Of a stretch of 64,000 bases of DNA, positions 16,042 through 24,786 are shown piece after piece. The notes below the pieces were generated by a model. It made no database searches. It saw only the letters and a program-made list of their open reading frames with translations, and was not told the DNA's origin. Origin of the DNA: Parasphingorhabdus litoris DSM 22379 (GTDB lineage Bacteria; Pseudomonadota; Alphaproteobacteria; Sphingomonadales; Sphingomonadaceae); NCBI RefSeq assembly GCF_020906275.1, contig NZ_CP086727.1, positions 1,240,001-1,304,000 of the forward strand. Reading direction: 5' to 3'. Position numbers and translations under genes: made by a program. The first letter of the stretch is position 1. The number at the start of each line of letters is the position of its first letter.

Positions 16042-17853
16042 TTAGCTTGGTAATTGCTCTACTTTCTCGGCCAATTCCAGCCAACGCATCTCGGCTTCGT
16101 CCTTTTCTTCGATAAGGGCTGCATTTTCCGCCGTTAGTTTTTCGAACTGGGCATAGTCCTTGGTATATAGATCTACATCGGACAGGGCGGTTGCAATCTC
16201 AGCCATACGCTCATCAATTGCCTCAATTCGTCCGGGCAGCAGATCATAGTCGCGCTGGTCCTTATAGCTGAGCTTCTTTGCTGGGCTGCTCGATTTGACA
16301 GCCGGTTTTGAAGCGGCCGGCTTGTTGTTGCTTTTGGGTTTGAATGTACCGCCATCTGCTTTGCGCTTGGCTTCCCATTCCGCATAGCCGCCGGCAACAA
16401 TATCTACTCTGCCGCTGCCATCTAGTCCCAAAGTGACTGTGACTGTACGGTCGAGAAAATCGCGATCATGGCTTACAAGCAATACCGTGCCCTCATAGTC
16501 TGCGATAACTTCCTGAAGCAGATCCAGTGTTTCAAGATCGAGATCATTGGTTGGTTCATCCAGCACCAGCAGGTTGGACATGCGCGCAAATTCTCGGGCG
16601 AGGAGCAGGCGTGACTGTTCGCCGCCCGATAAGGTGCCGACTTTGGCATCGATAAGGCTTGGAGCGAACAGAAAATCCTTGAGATAGCCCTGTACATGCT
16701 TTCTGTTACCGCGAACGTCAACCCAGTCGCTTCCATCTGCCAGAACATCGCGGACGGATTTACCACTTTCGAGCAAACTGCGTTGCTGATCGATAAACAC
16801 ACCGTTTAGTGTTTTGGCCAAGGTAACCGAGCCGGTATCGGGTTCAAGCTCACCGGTCAGCATTTTGAGCAATGTGGTTTTACCCGCACCATTGGCGCCG
16901 ACAATACCAATGCGATCGCCGCGTTGAATGCGCAGGGAAAAGTCGCGAATGATGGTCCGCTTGGCATCCCCTTCTCCAAAGGCTTTGGAAATATTTTCGG
17001 CCATGATGATGGATTTGGTACGGACATCATCGCTTTGTGCTTTCAAGTTCGCGGTCCCAGCCGGTCCAATCATAGCTGCGCGCTGAGCCCGCATTTGATA
17101 GAGTTTTTCAAGCCGTCCTTGATTACGTTTGCGTCTGGCAGTGACACCGCGTTCGAGCCAGCGCGCTTCCAATTTCAGTTTTGCATCAATTTTTTGCGCC
17201 GCTTGTGCTTCGTCAGCATGAACCTTCTCCATCCAGGCATCATAGCTGCCAAAGCCGACTTCCTGACGCCGAAGCGCTCCGCGATCCAACCAGATGGTTT
17301 GTTTAGTGAGTCGGGTAAGAAAGGTTCGGTCATGCGATATGGTAATGAATGCACCTTTATAGCGGCGTAACCAGTCCTCGAGCCAGTCAATCGCTCCAAG
17401 GTCGAGATGATTGGTAGGCTCATCAAGCAGTAAAAGGTCTGGTTCGAGAGCCAGGGCCCGACAGATAGCGGCGCGGCGTTTTTCGCCGCCACTGGCTTTG
17501 TCTGCGCGAATTGAGAGGTTGGTGGAAAGCTGATCCGCAATGGACTGGACCTCATGCTCTGCGGGCCCGGGCGATCCGGAAACAGCAAAATCCAGCAATG
17601 TTTCGAATGGCGTGAAGTCCGGTTCTTGCTCCAGCATTACAATGTTGGTGCCGGGCTGTATCATCCGCTTTCCCTTATCGGGTTCTATCTGATCGGCGAT
17701 CAGGCGCAGCAATGTGGTCTTGCCTGCGCCATTGCGACCAATCAGGGCTAAGCGGTCACGCGGACCTACGTGCAGGTCAAGATCTTGAAATAGCCAACCT
17801 TCTCCCTGATGGAGGGCTAGTCGTTCATAGGAAAAAATGGGCGGTTGTGACAT
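16042..17853 (-). CDS. uup: ABC-F family ATPase, Uup-like
   Basis: A 603-residue soluble protein with two ABC domains and no membrane segment. The first has Walker A GRNGAGKTTLL (about residue 40) and signature ASGGEKRRAAICRAL with Walker B LLLLDEPTNHLDL. The second has GANGAGKTTLLKML and LSGGEQSRLLLAREFA with LLVLDEPTNDLDL. A linker of charged residues joins them. A Lys/Ser-rich stretch and a C-terminal coiled coil (about 535-603) mark the Uup branch, which acts on stalled ribosomes or DNA structures rather than transport. The ATG at 17853 has no obvious Shine-Dalgarno. It is a single gene, convergent with the bd-oxidase operon. Confidence 0.92.
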   Translation of the reverse strand: MSQPPIFSYERLALHQGEGWLFQDLDLHVGPRDRLALIGRNGAGKTTLLRLIADQIEPDKGKRMIQPGTNIVMLEQEPDFTPFETLLDFAVSGSPGPAEHEVQSIADQLSTNLSIRADKASGGEKRRAAICRALALEPDLLLLDEPTNHLDLGAIDWLEDWLRRYKGAFITISHDRTFLTRLTKQTIWLDRGALRRQEVGFGSYDAWMEKVHADEAQAAQKIDAKLKLEARWLERGVTARRKRNQGRLEKLYQMRAQRAAMIGPAGTANLKAQSDDVRTKSIIMAENISKAFGEGDAKRTIIRDFSLRIQRGDRIGIVGANGAGKTTLLKMLTGELEPDTGSVTLAKTLNGVFIDQQRSLLESGKSVRDVLADGSDWVDVRGNRKHVQGYLKDFLFAPSLIDAKVGTLSGGEQSRLLLAREFARMSNLLVLDEPTNDLDLETLDLLQEVIADYEGTVLLVSHDRDFLDRTVTVTLGLDGSGRVDIVAGGYAEWEAKRKADGGTFKPKSNNKPAASKPAVKSSSPAKKLSYKDQRDYDLLPGRIEAIDERMAEIATALSDVDLYTKDYAQFEKLTAENAALIEEKDEAEMRWLELAEKVEQLPS

Positions 17854-17999
17854 TGTTCTTGCGCGTTAGGGGCAAGCGGCCATTTGCTCAAGTTACCTTT
17901 TCAAAAAAGCATGCTATGGGGCGTTGGCGAAAAATCAGGGGGCAGATGCATTTTGCCGAAGCAGGGTTCTTAACTTTAAGAATTTTCGGAAGGAATAAT

Positions 18000-18719
18000 A
18001 TGAAATATCTTGGAAAGATCGCCCTTGCTGCCGCAATATTAGGGAGCAGTCCTATGGCGCAGGCCGCCAATATTCAAATCACGGCGCAAAATCCAGTGAT
18101 CGAACTCAGTATATCCGAAGAGGTTAATAGCCGTCCCGATACCGCTACGTTCAGCACTGGCGTAGAAACCAAGGCCGCCACCGCGACACAGGCGCTGCGC
18201 GATAATTCGCGCCAAGCCAAACAGGTAATTGATAAGCTGAAATCACTTGGCATCGCAGAGGACGACATTCAGACGACGGGAATTAATCTCAACGCTGATT
18301 ATCAATATGATCGTAAAAGCGAAACCAACCGCTTCGTCGGCTACCGCGTTTCCAACCAAGTGCAAGTAAAGGTCCGCGACATTGACAGGCTGGGCATGAT
18401 ATTGGATGCTCTGGTCAGCAGCGGCGGGGCAACAAATCTCAATGGTCCATATTTCTCGATCAATGATGACAGCGCTCTTAAGCAACTGGCGCGCGAGCGG
18501 GCGCTTGCGAATGGCAAAAAGCAAGCAGAAAACTATGCCAAGGCATCTGGCTATTCAGGCGTGCGGATACTTTCTATTGCTGAGGGGATCAGGACCAGTG
18601 CACCTGGCCCGATGCCATCAGCCCGAATGATGGCGGTCGCCAACGAATCCGTTCCAGTAGCTCCAGGGCAGATCGGCACAACGATCACTCTCAATATTAG
18701 CTATGAAATGACTCGTTAA
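18000..18719 (+). CDS. SIMPL (DUF541) domain periplasmic protein
   Basis: A 239-residue exported protein of the SIMPL/DUF541 family (E. coli YggE relatives). The signal peptide is MKYLGKIALAAAILGSSPMAQA. The family blocks are SEEVNSRPDTATFSTGVETKA, ALRDNSRQAKQVIDKLKSLG, DIQTTGINLNADYQYD and the late QIGTTITLNISYEM. The AAGGAAT ribosome site sits just ahead of the ATG at 18000; a longer in-frame reading from 17712 is rejected because it lies inside the ABC-F promoter and start region. Family members are linked to stress tolerance and envelope functions, but the biochemical role is unknown. Confidence 0.9.
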   Translation: MKYLGKIALAAAILGSSPMAQAANIQITAQNPVIELSISEEVNSRPDTATFSTGVETKAATATQALRDNSRQAKQVIDKLKSLGIAEDDIQTTGINLNADYQYDRKSETNRFVGYRVSNQVQVKVRDIDRLGMILDALVSSGGATNLNGPYFSINDDSALKQLARERALANGKKQAENYAKASGYSGVRILSIAEGIRTSAPGPMPSARMMAVANESVPVAPGQIGTTITLNISYEMTR

Positions 18720-18734
18720 GCTTTAAAGCTGAAG

Positions 18735-18753
18735 CGTGAACTTGCTGTTCACG
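18735..18753 (+). other. Hairpin between the SIMPL and PepSY-like genes
   Basis: CGTGAAC (18735-18741) and GTTCACG (18747-18753) form a 7-base-pair stem with loop TTGCT. No T-run follows, so it may be a weak terminator, a stabilising mRNA hairpin or an operator for the next gene. Confidence 0.45.
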
Positions 18754-18787
18754 TGATGTTAAAAGCATCAAAGCTAAGGATATGCCG

Positions 18788-19096
18788 ATGTTAAAAAAAT
18801 CCATCTTTTCTGGGCTTTTGGCTTTAACGGCATTGGCCGTTACATCGGCTCCGGCTGAGGCGATTCAGCGTGATGATGAACAAAAAGCCGCGCGCGCACA
18901 AATGATGGCGGGCAAAGGCAAATCCTTGCGTTCAATCGAGAACAAGGTTCTGCCGAGAATGGCTGGCAGCCAATATCTTGGACCAGAATATGATCCATCT
19001 GCACAGGTCTACCGTTTGAAATTTATTGAAGACGGCCGTGTTGTCTTCATTGACGTTGACGGCCGAACCGGAGCGATACTCCGTGAGCGTCGCTAG
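18788..19096 (+). CDS. Small exported PepSY-like protein
   Basis: A 102-residue protein with a signal peptide (MLKKSIFSGLLALTALAVTS...AEA) and a PepSY-like C-terminal part (VYRLKFIEDGRVVFIDVDGRTGAILRERR), preceded by a helix KSLRSIENKVLPRM. PepSY domains bind or inhibit peptidases or sense ligands near sensor kinases. CTAAGGA lies one base from an ATG at 18782 but 7 bases from the ATG at 18788, so the latter is chosen. It sits directly upstream of the response regulator and kinase, an arrangement seen in PhoPQ-like loci of sphingomonads, so it probably modulates or belongs to that signalling system. Confidence 0.82.
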   Translation: MLKKSIFSGLLALTALAVTSAPAEAIQRDDEQKAARAQMMAGKGKSLRSIENKVLPRMAGSQYLGPEYDPSAQVYRLKFIEDGRVVFIDVDGRTGAILRERR

Positions 19097-19209
19097 TACG
19101 CTTTATCTTTCTATCACTCAGTATTGAGCTGTTTGTCTTTATCATTGTGGGATTAAATGATGGTGATATAGCTACACCTTCATGAAAAAAGGTTTTCTGG
19201 AGTTACTTT

Positions 19210-19875
19210 ATGCGCGTGCTGATAGTCGAAGATGAGCCCACTTTGGGGCAACAGCTAAAATCGACGCTGGAAAGCAATGGCTATGCAATCGATCTGTCGA
19301 CTGATGGTGAAGATGGCCATTTCATGGGTTCTACCGAAGAATATGATGCGGTTATTTTGGACCTTGGCTTACCTGAGATAGACGGTCTGACGGTTCTTGA
19401 CCGCTGGCGCAAAGAAGATCGGAATTTTCCGGTTTTGGTTCTGACCGCCCGGGATAGCTGGTCGGACAAGGTGGCTGGACTAGATGCTGGTGCAGATGAT
19501 TATTTGGCCAAGCCCTTTCAAACTGAGGAGCTTATCGCTCGTCTACGGGCGCTTATTCGCCGCGCATCTGGCAATGCATCTTCAGAGTTGACCGCTGGCG
19601 ATGTCCGTCTCGATACACGCTCGGGCAAGGTGACGCTGGATGGAAGTCCGGTTAAGCTGACGGCACAGGAATATAAGCTGCTGTCCTATCTGATGCATCA
19701 CAAGGGAAAGGTCGTATCCCGCACAGAGCTTATTGAGCATATTTATGATCAGGACTTTGATCGCGATTCCAACACGATTGAGGTTTTTGTGACGCGTATC
19801 CGGAAAAAACTGGGCGCAGATGTCATTTCGACCATTAGGGGGCTGGGCTATAGTCTTGAGGATCCTGACAGCTGA
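19210..19875 (+). CDS. OmpR/PhoP-family response regulator
   Basis: A 221-residue DNA-binding response regulator. The receiver domain has the acidic pair EDE near residue 7, the phospho-acceptor Asp51 in VILDLGLPEIDG, the Thr in VLTARD and Lys in YLAKPF. The winged-helix domain (about 125-218) shows VKLTAQEYKLLSYLMHHKG and NTIEVFVTRIRKKLG with a final IRGLGYSLE. GGAG stands 7 bases before the ATG. It forms an operon with the histidine kinase that follows. Targets are unknown; the PhoP-like sequence and the PepSY neighbour hint at envelope or cation sensing. Confidence 0.95.
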   Translation: MRVLIVEDEPTLGQQLKSTLESNGYAIDLSTDGEDGHFMGSTEEYDAVILDLGLPEIDGLTVLDRWRKEDRNFPVLVLTARDSWSDKVAGLDAGADDYLAKPFQTEELIARLRALIRRASGNASSELTAGDVRLDTRSGKVTLDGSPVKLTAQEYKLLSYLMHHKGKVVSRTELIEHIYDQDFDRDSNTIEVFVTRIRKKLGADVISTIRGLGYSLEDPDS

Positions 19876-19970
19876 ATGAAACAAGCAAAATAAATCTTCC
19901 TGTTGATGAAGCTGCTGTCCAGCCAAAACCCCCGTTAGGCACGCAAACCACTGGGTCGTTAAGTCGCCGG

Positions 19971-21287
19971 ATGATCGGTATTGCTGCGGCTTGGATCATC
20001 GTTCTGCTGCTCGGAGGCGGCGTGGCGCTGGATCGCGTGCTCGTCAATGCTGTTACCCGCAATTTTGACAATCAACTGGAATATGCGCTCACCGCCATGA
20101 TCGCATCAGCCGAGATTGACCCTACCGGCGAGGTGTTTTTCAACCGGCCTCTTGGTGATCAGCGGTTTTTGGAACCCAATAGCGGACTATATTGGCAGAT
20201 TAGCGGTACCGGGCATGATGATTTTACATCGCGGTCGCTTTGGGATCGGACACTGGAACAGGTCACACCTCACGATGATCTTGAAACGCATCTCTATGAC
20301 AGCGATCAATTCCCGGGCGAAGGTCTGCGGATGGTTGAACGCACTGTTATTCTCCCGGATTCTGAAGTTAAATGGACGTTTCAGGTCGCGCAGAGCAGGG
20401 AAAGCTTGGATGCTCAAGTCAGCGAAATACGGTCGATATTGATTAACAGCTTCTTGCTACTTGCACTCGGTCTGATCGGTATGGCGGCGCTGCAGACGCT
20501 CTATGGACTCTGGCCACTGCGCAAAATTCGCAAAGCCATTAGTGAGATGCGAAACGGCCAAAAGAAGCGTGTCAGTGAACCGATGCCCAACGAAGTGACA
20601 CCAATGGTTGATGAGTTGAACGAACTGCTTGATCATAATGAAAAGCAAGCTGAAGAAGCGCGGCGTCACGCGGGAAATCTGGCGCATGCGCTCAAAACAC
20701 CGCTGACTGTAATCATGAACAGCGCAACGGCGAAGGCCGAAGATCTGGCCGATACGGTTATCCGAGAATCTGGTGTAATGCGCCGTCAAGTTGATCACCA
20801 CCTCGCCCGGGCACGTGCGGTTGGTCGCCGTGGTCATGCGCATAGCCGTTCTCGCGTATGGCCTAGTCTTCAAGCCGTGGAACGTGCGGTTGGTCGACTC
20901 TACAAACATGTTCGCATTGACATTGATGGCGACAAGGATGCTGCCGTATCCGTCGAGCGACAAGATCTCGACGAGATGATCGGCAATCTCGTGGAGAATG
21001 CTGCAAAATATGGAGGTGGTAGCGTCTTCGTTACCGTCGAACCGGGGGATGAATTTGTAGAATTGCTGATAGAGGATGACGGTATGGGGATACCTGCCGA
21101 AGAACGTCAGCGGATATTTGACCGGGGTGCACGCCTTGATACCGGCAAGCCTGGAACTGGTCTTGGACTGGCGATTGTTCGGGATGTGGCTGAAATTTAC
21201 CAAGGCACGGTTTCGCTGGAAGAAAGCGAAGATCTCGGCGGGTTGATGGTACGTCTATGCTTGCCCAAGTCGCAAGTAACTTCGTGA
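19971..21287 (+). CDS. Sensor histidine kinase, PhoQ-like
   Basis: A 438-residue membrane kinase partner of the preceding response regulator. Two membrane helices (about 5-25 and 160-180) flank a periplasmic sensor region. A HAMP-like segment (LRKIRKAISEMRNGQKK) leads to the H-box LAHALKTPLT with phospho-acceptor His239. The ATPase has the N-box NLVENAAKYGG, G1 DDGMGIP and G2 GTGLGLAIV. From ATG 19971 the protein begins right at the first helix. The frame stays open back to 19869, and a CTG at 19872 overlaps the regulator stop as CTGA with GAGGA 9 bases upstream, so the true start may be this non-AUG codon, adding 33 residues. Confidence 0.93.
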   Translation: MIGIAAAWIIVLLLGGGVALDRVLVNAVTRNFDNQLEYALTAMIASAEIDPTGEVFFNRPLGDQRFLEPNSGLYWQISGTGHDDFTSRSLWDRTLEQVTPHDDLETHLYDSDQFPGEGLRMVERTVILPDSEVKWTFQVAQSRESLDAQVSEIRSILINSFLLLALGLIGMAALQTLYGLWPLRKIRKAISEMRNGQKKRVSEPMPNEVTPMVDELNELLDHNEKQAEEARRHAGNLAHALKTPLTVIMNSATAKAEDLADTVIRESGVMRRQVDHHLARARAVGRRGHAHSRSRVWPSLQAVERAVGRLYKHVRIDIDGDKDAAVSVERQDLDEMIGNLVENAAKYGGGSVFVTVEPGDEFVELLIEDDGMGIPAEERQRIFDRGARLDTGKPGTGLGLAIVRDVAEIYQGTVSLEESEDLGGLMVRLCLPKSQVTS

Positions 21288-21304
21288 CACTACGTCATGC
21301 ATGA

Positions 21305-22507
21305 TTGAGTTTCTGGACTTTGGGGCTGGTCAATCAAAATATTGCAATAGTGGGATGTGGCCCGGGCGGTCTAGCATCCGCACTGCTGCTGGCCAGGCAG
21401 GGGCACCATGTAACACTATTTGAGCGTTTCTCCGAACCAAAGCCACTCGGTTCCGGTCTGCTGATCCAGCCTTCGGGTCAGCAAATATTGCAGTCATTAG
21501 GTTTGTTGGAAAACATCAAGCAACGATCCTGCCCGGTGCATCAACTACATGGCCTCTCGGTCTCTAACAACCGGCGTGCGCTTGATATGAAATATGGGCA
21601 TGCTCGGATACCAGTATCCGCTCTCGGCATTCATCGCGCTAGTCTCTTTGGAGTCTTGATGGATGCTGTGCAGGAAATGAGAATTCCCATCGAAACGAAC
21701 AGGGAACTGACTGGCGTGACGGAGAAGAAAGCTTCGATTCAGCCTGTTTTTGCGACGGATATTGAAGGCGATCAATTCGACATGCTTATTGATGCCAGTG
21801 GTGCGCGTAGCCCTCTGGCAACCGGTCGCCTCCGAAAGCTGAGCTACGGCGCCTTTTGGGCAACCGTTGATATGCCAGGGAGTCATGAAATCATGCCAAA
21901 CGCATTGGATCAGCGGTATTGGCATGCAAGTAAAATGGCAGGCATCATGCCAGTCGGGACCAATCCAGCGACCGGAAATCAAGGTGCCGCCATATTTTGG
22001 TCGGAGAAACCGGAAAATGCGGCTGGCGTTATCGATGCGGGAATTGAGCGTTTTCGTGAGCACTATTGCGAGCTTTGGCCAGAGGCCGAACCTTTTGTGC
22101 GACAGATTGGATCAATGGATGAATTGACCATGGCGGTTTACGATCATCGCACGGGGCAAGCGCAAACCTCATACAGGCTCTATCATGTCGGTGATAGTTG
22201 GCATTGCACCAGCCCACAATTAGGGCAGGGTGCCAATATGGCCTTGATCGACGCTGCGGCATTGGCAAAGGCGGTTGAGCGGACAAGCAGTCTTAAGGAT
22301 GTGCGCAAAATTTACCGCCGCCTGAGATCATTTCACATAAAGCTGTATCAGTCGCTCAGCGTGATATTTACACCGTTATATCAATCAAATAGCCGGGCCT
22401 TGCCACTAATCCGAGACCTGGTGATCCACTATTTTGCCAGATGGCCACTGGTCCGAAATTTCATAACGCATACGGTATCAGGTGTTTTAGGCTTTCGGCG
22501 CTTCTAG
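21305..22507 (+). CDS. FAD-dependent monooxygenase (UbiH/PHBH fold)
   Basis: A flavoprotein of about 395-400 residues. The N-terminal dinucleotide motif is IAIVGCGPGGLASALLLARQG followed by VTLFER. The central DG-like region is DMLIDASGARS, and the C-terminal FAD-ribityl motif is GDSWHCTSPQLGQGANMALIDA. Such enzymes hydroxylate aromatic rings or oxidise quinone precursors with NAD(P)H and oxygen. The start is uncertain: TTG at 21305 is used here, TTG at 21320 is an alternative, and neither has a strong ribosome site. It follows the kinase gene by only 17 bases, so it may be read from the same transcript. Substrate cannot be told. Confidence 0.85.
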   Translation: MSFWTLGLVNQNIAIVGCGPGGLASALLLARQGHHVTLFERFSEPKPLGSGLLIQPSGQQILQSLGLLENIKQRSCPVHQLHGLSVSNNRRALDMKYGHARIPVSALGIHRASLFGVLMDAVQEMRIPIETNRELTGVTEKKASIQPVFATDIEGDQFDMLIDASGARSPLATGRLRKLSYGAFWATVDMPGSHEIMPNALDQRYWHASKMAGIMPVGTNPATGNQGAAIFWSEKPENAAGVIDAGIERFREHYCELWPEAEPFVRQIGSMDELTMAVYDHRTGQAQTSYRLYHVGDSWHCTSPQLGQGANMALIDAAALAKAVERTSSLKDVRKIYRRLRSFHIKLYQSLSVIFTPLYQSNSRALPLIRDLVIHYFARWPLVRNFITHTVSGVLGFRRF

Positions 22508-22516
22508 CAAGACCAT

Positions 22517-22801
22517 CTAGCTGGATTCTTCGCGTATCTGTTCATGGTGACGAATGACCTCATCAATGATGAAGCGCAGGAATTTCTCTGAAAATTCGGG
22601 ATCGAGATTGGCGTCACTAGCAAGCTGGCGCAGGCGGGCGATTTGTTCTTGTTCGCGCGATGGATCGGCGGGGGGTAGCTTATTTTCCGCCTTATATTCC
22701 CCCACCGCCTTGGTCACTTTGAACCGTTCTGCCAGCATGAACACCAAAGCGGCGTCTATATTGTTGATGCTTTCGCGATATTGCTTGAGCTTTTGGTCCA
22801 T
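22517..22801 (-). CDS. Chorismate mutase (AroQ type)
   Basis: A 94-residue all-helical AroQ-type mutase, converting chorismate to prephenate for phenylalanine and tyrosine synthesis. Matching features: the first helix YRESINNIDAALVFMLAERF with the expected Asp, KVTKAVGEYKAEN with the active-site Lys, the PPADPSREQEQIARL turn with Arg and Glu, and the C-terminal FIIDEVIRHHEQI. The ATG at 22801 gives MDQKLKQYRESI, as in homologues; an in-frame start at 22864 adds an unrelated tail. It is divergent from the polyprenyl synthase gene and convergent with the monooxygenase gene. Confidence 0.9.
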   Translation of the reverse strand: MDQKLKQYRESINNIDAALVFMLAERFKVTKAVGEYKAENKLPPADPSREQEQIARLRQLASDANLDPEFSEKFLRFIIDEVIRHHEQIREESS

Positions 22802-22930
22802 GGATAGCCGCCTAAATTCGGTAATTGATTCGTCTGTAGATAGACTTGCTCGCAAGTTTTGCAAACTTCACCTGTAGATCGCTTAATTTCACTTGCCTTA
22901 TTTCGGTTCCCTTGCCACATCGCAAGCAAC

Positions 22931-23944
22931 ATGACCGCAACTGTCCACCATCTGGGGCGAGATTCCACCCCATCGCTAGAACCGCTTATGGCACTCGTTG
23001 CCAATGATATGAATCAGGTGAACAGCGTAATTCTGGATCGGATGCAGTCGGAAATCCCTTTGATACCAGAGCTGGCCGGGCATTTAATTGCTGGTGGTGG
23101 CAAACGAATGCGCCCGATGCTCACCTTGGCGGCTGCAAAATTGATCGGTTATGAGGGGGATCGCCACTTCAAATTGGCGGCAGCTGTAGAATTTATCCAT
23201 ACCGCGACACTTTTGCATGACGATGTGGTGGATGGGTCGGATCTCCGGCGCGGGAAAACGACTGCTAATCTGGTTTTTGGAAATCCCGCCACAGTCCTTG
23301 TAGGAGATTTTCTGTTCAGTCGATCTTTTGAACTGATGGTGGAAGATGGCTCGCTTAAGGTGTTGAAAATTCTGTCGAGTGCATCAGCGATCATAGCCGA
23401 AGGTGAGGTAAATCAGCTCACTGCGCAGCGCAAGATTGACACGAGCGAGGATCGCTATCTTGATATTATCGGCTCAAAAACAGCGGCATTATTTGCCGCT
23501 GCCAGTCGGATATCCGCTGTCGTCGCGGAACGAGACGAAGAAACAGAGCTGGCGCTCGATTCATACGGCCGCAATCTTGGTATCGCTTTCCAACTGGTTG
23601 ATGATGCGATTGACTATTCTTCTGACAGCGAAACCATGGGCAAGGATGCCGGCGATGATTTTCGCGAAGGCAAGGTTACTCTACCGGTGATTCTCGCTTA
23701 TGCACGCGGTAGCGATCAAGATCGCAAGTTTTGGAAAGACGCCATTATTGGCCACAAAGTGTCGGACGATGATTTGTCATTTGCCACTGATCTGCTTAAG
23801 AAAACTGGCGCGATTGATGACACTATTTCACGAGCGCGGCATTATGGTCAGCGGGCTATTGATGCATTGGGCGCATTCCCATCAGGTAAAGCAAAAGCGG
23901 CAATGACCGAAGCAGTTGAATTTGCGATTTCACGCGCTTATTGA
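22931..23944 (+). CDS. ispB: All-trans polyprenyl diphosphate synthase (quinone side chain)
   Basis: A 337-residue trans-prenyltransferase that builds the long isoprenoid tail of ubiquinone. The first Asp-rich motif is LLHDDVVDGSDLRRG, preceded by GGGKRMRPMLTLAAA, and the second is LGIAFQLVDDAIDY. The small residues before the first motif suit a long product, and sphingomonads make ubiquinone-10, so a decaprenyl product is likely. The ATG at 22931 gives MTATVHHLGRD; an earlier in-frame ATG lies in the chorismate mutase leader and is less likely. The gene is followed within 30 bases by an NDUFS4-like respiratory subunit. Confidence 0.92.
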   Translation: MTATVHHLGRDSTPSLEPLMALVANDMNQVNSVILDRMQSEIPLIPELAGHLIAGGGKRMRPMLTLAAAKLIGYEGDRHFKLAAAVEFIHTATLLHDDVVDGSDLRRGKTTANLVFGNPATVLVGDFLFSRSFELMVEDGSLKVLKILSSASAIIAEGEVNQLTAQRKIDTSEDRYLDIIGSKTAALFAAASRISAVVAERDEETELALDSYGRNLGIAFQLVDDAIDYSSDSETMGKDAGDDFREGKVTLPVILAYARGSDQDRKFWKDAIIGHKVSDDDLSFATDLLKKTGAIDDTISRARHYGQRAIDALGAFPSGKAKAAMTEAVEFAISRAY

Positions 23945-23970
23945 GGCGACCATCAACGAAGGAAAATGTG

Positions 23971-24249
23971 ATGGCCGCACGAATTTATCAGAACCCCATG
24001 AACGCGATGCAGTCGGGCAAAGCGCTTACCGACAAATGGGTGCTGGAATTTGAGCCATCGGAGGCGCGCAAACCCGATGCCCTGACCGGTTGGACTGGCT
24101 CTGGCGATACACAGCGGCAGGTGAAAATGAATTTCCCCAATGTCGATGCAGCAAAAGCCTATGCAGACAAATATGGCATTAGCTATTCTGTCGTGCCAAC
24201 TCCGAGTAAGAGCCTAAAAATACAGGCTTATGCGGATAACTTTCGGTAG
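23971..24249 (+). CDS. ETC complex I accessory subunit, NDUFS4-like
   Basis: A 92-residue protein of the NDUFS4 (18 kDa) family found in alphaproteobacteria and mitochondria, a supernumerary subunit that stabilises the NADH-binding arm of complex I. Matching residues: ARIYQNPMNAMQSG, WVLEFEPSEARKPD, LTGWTGSGDTQRQV, KMNFPNVDAAKAYADKYGI and the Tyr-Ala-Asp-Asn-Phe end. AAGGAAA stands just before the ATG at 23971. It probably shares a transcript with the polyprenyl synthase gene, linking quinone synthesis and respiratory chain assembly. Confidence 0.92.
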   Translation: MAARIYQNPMNAMQSGKALTDKWVLEFEPSEARKPDALTGWTGSGDTQRQVKMNFPNVDAAKAYADKYGISYSVVPTPSKSLKIQAYADNFR

Positions 24250-24258
24250 GGTCTCTGC

Positions 24259-24786
24259 TTACTTTGGTTGAAGAAATAGCAGCAATTTAGCGTCAATAGC
24301 CGCCCGCTCAGCGCGTTTCTGATCAATAAACTCGGCTAAGCTGTCCAGCGCCACGCGATGCACAGTGATATTCTCCCCGTCAACACCGCCGCCATCGCCA
24401 GTTTTAATAAGATTCTTGGCCCGAAACAGTACGAAGCTCTCTGACAGCATGCCCGGTGACGAATAATATTCGCCGCAATCATCCATTGTCTCAGCGAGAT
24501 AGCCGGTTTCTTCTTCCAGCTCCCTGATCGCTGCTACAGAAGCATCTTCGTTGCTATTGTCATCATGATCACCAACCAGGCCTGCTGGCAGCTCAATACA
24601 GTTTTTACCCAGCGGCACGCGATATTGTTCCACCAACAACACATGGCCTTCATCAATTGCCAATATAACCGCTGCGCGAATGCCGCGACTGCGCGAGACA
24701 TATTCCCAGCGGCCTTTTCGCTTGGCCGTAACGAAACGACCTTCCCACATGGTTTCGACGGGTGCGTCGGAGTCTTCTATACTCAA
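24259..24786 (-). CDS. NUDIX hydrolase (ADP-ribose pyrophosphatase-like)
   Basis: A 175-residue NUDIX protein. The NUDIX box is present as an opening Gly-Leu-Val-Gly, a short Asp/Asn-rich insertion (DHDDNSNED), and AAIRELEEETGY, which carries the REUxEExG metal ligands. Upstream KNCIELPAG and VLLVEQYR match the ADP-ribose/sugar-nucleotide branch. It likely hydrolyses ADP-ribose or a related nucleoside diphosphate in the cytoplasm. Its ATG overlaps the TGA of the TPM gene by 4 bases (ATGA), so it is the last gene of the lemA-TPM-TPM-NUDIX operon. Confidence 0.9.
   Translation of the reverse strand: MSIEDSDAPVETMWEGRFVTAKRKGRWEYVSRSRGIRAAVILAIDEGHVLLVEQYRVPLGKNCIELPAGLVGDHDDNSNEDASVAAIRELEEETGYLAETMDDCGEYYSSPGMLSESFVLFRAKNLIKTGDGGGVDGENITVHRVALDSLAEFIDQKRAERAAIDAKLLLFLQPK

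Noticed and set aside
17712..17999. N-terminal extension of the SIMPL protein
   Set aside because: It would cover the start of the divergent ABC-F gene and hide the signal peptide; AAGGAAT before ATG 18000 decides the start.
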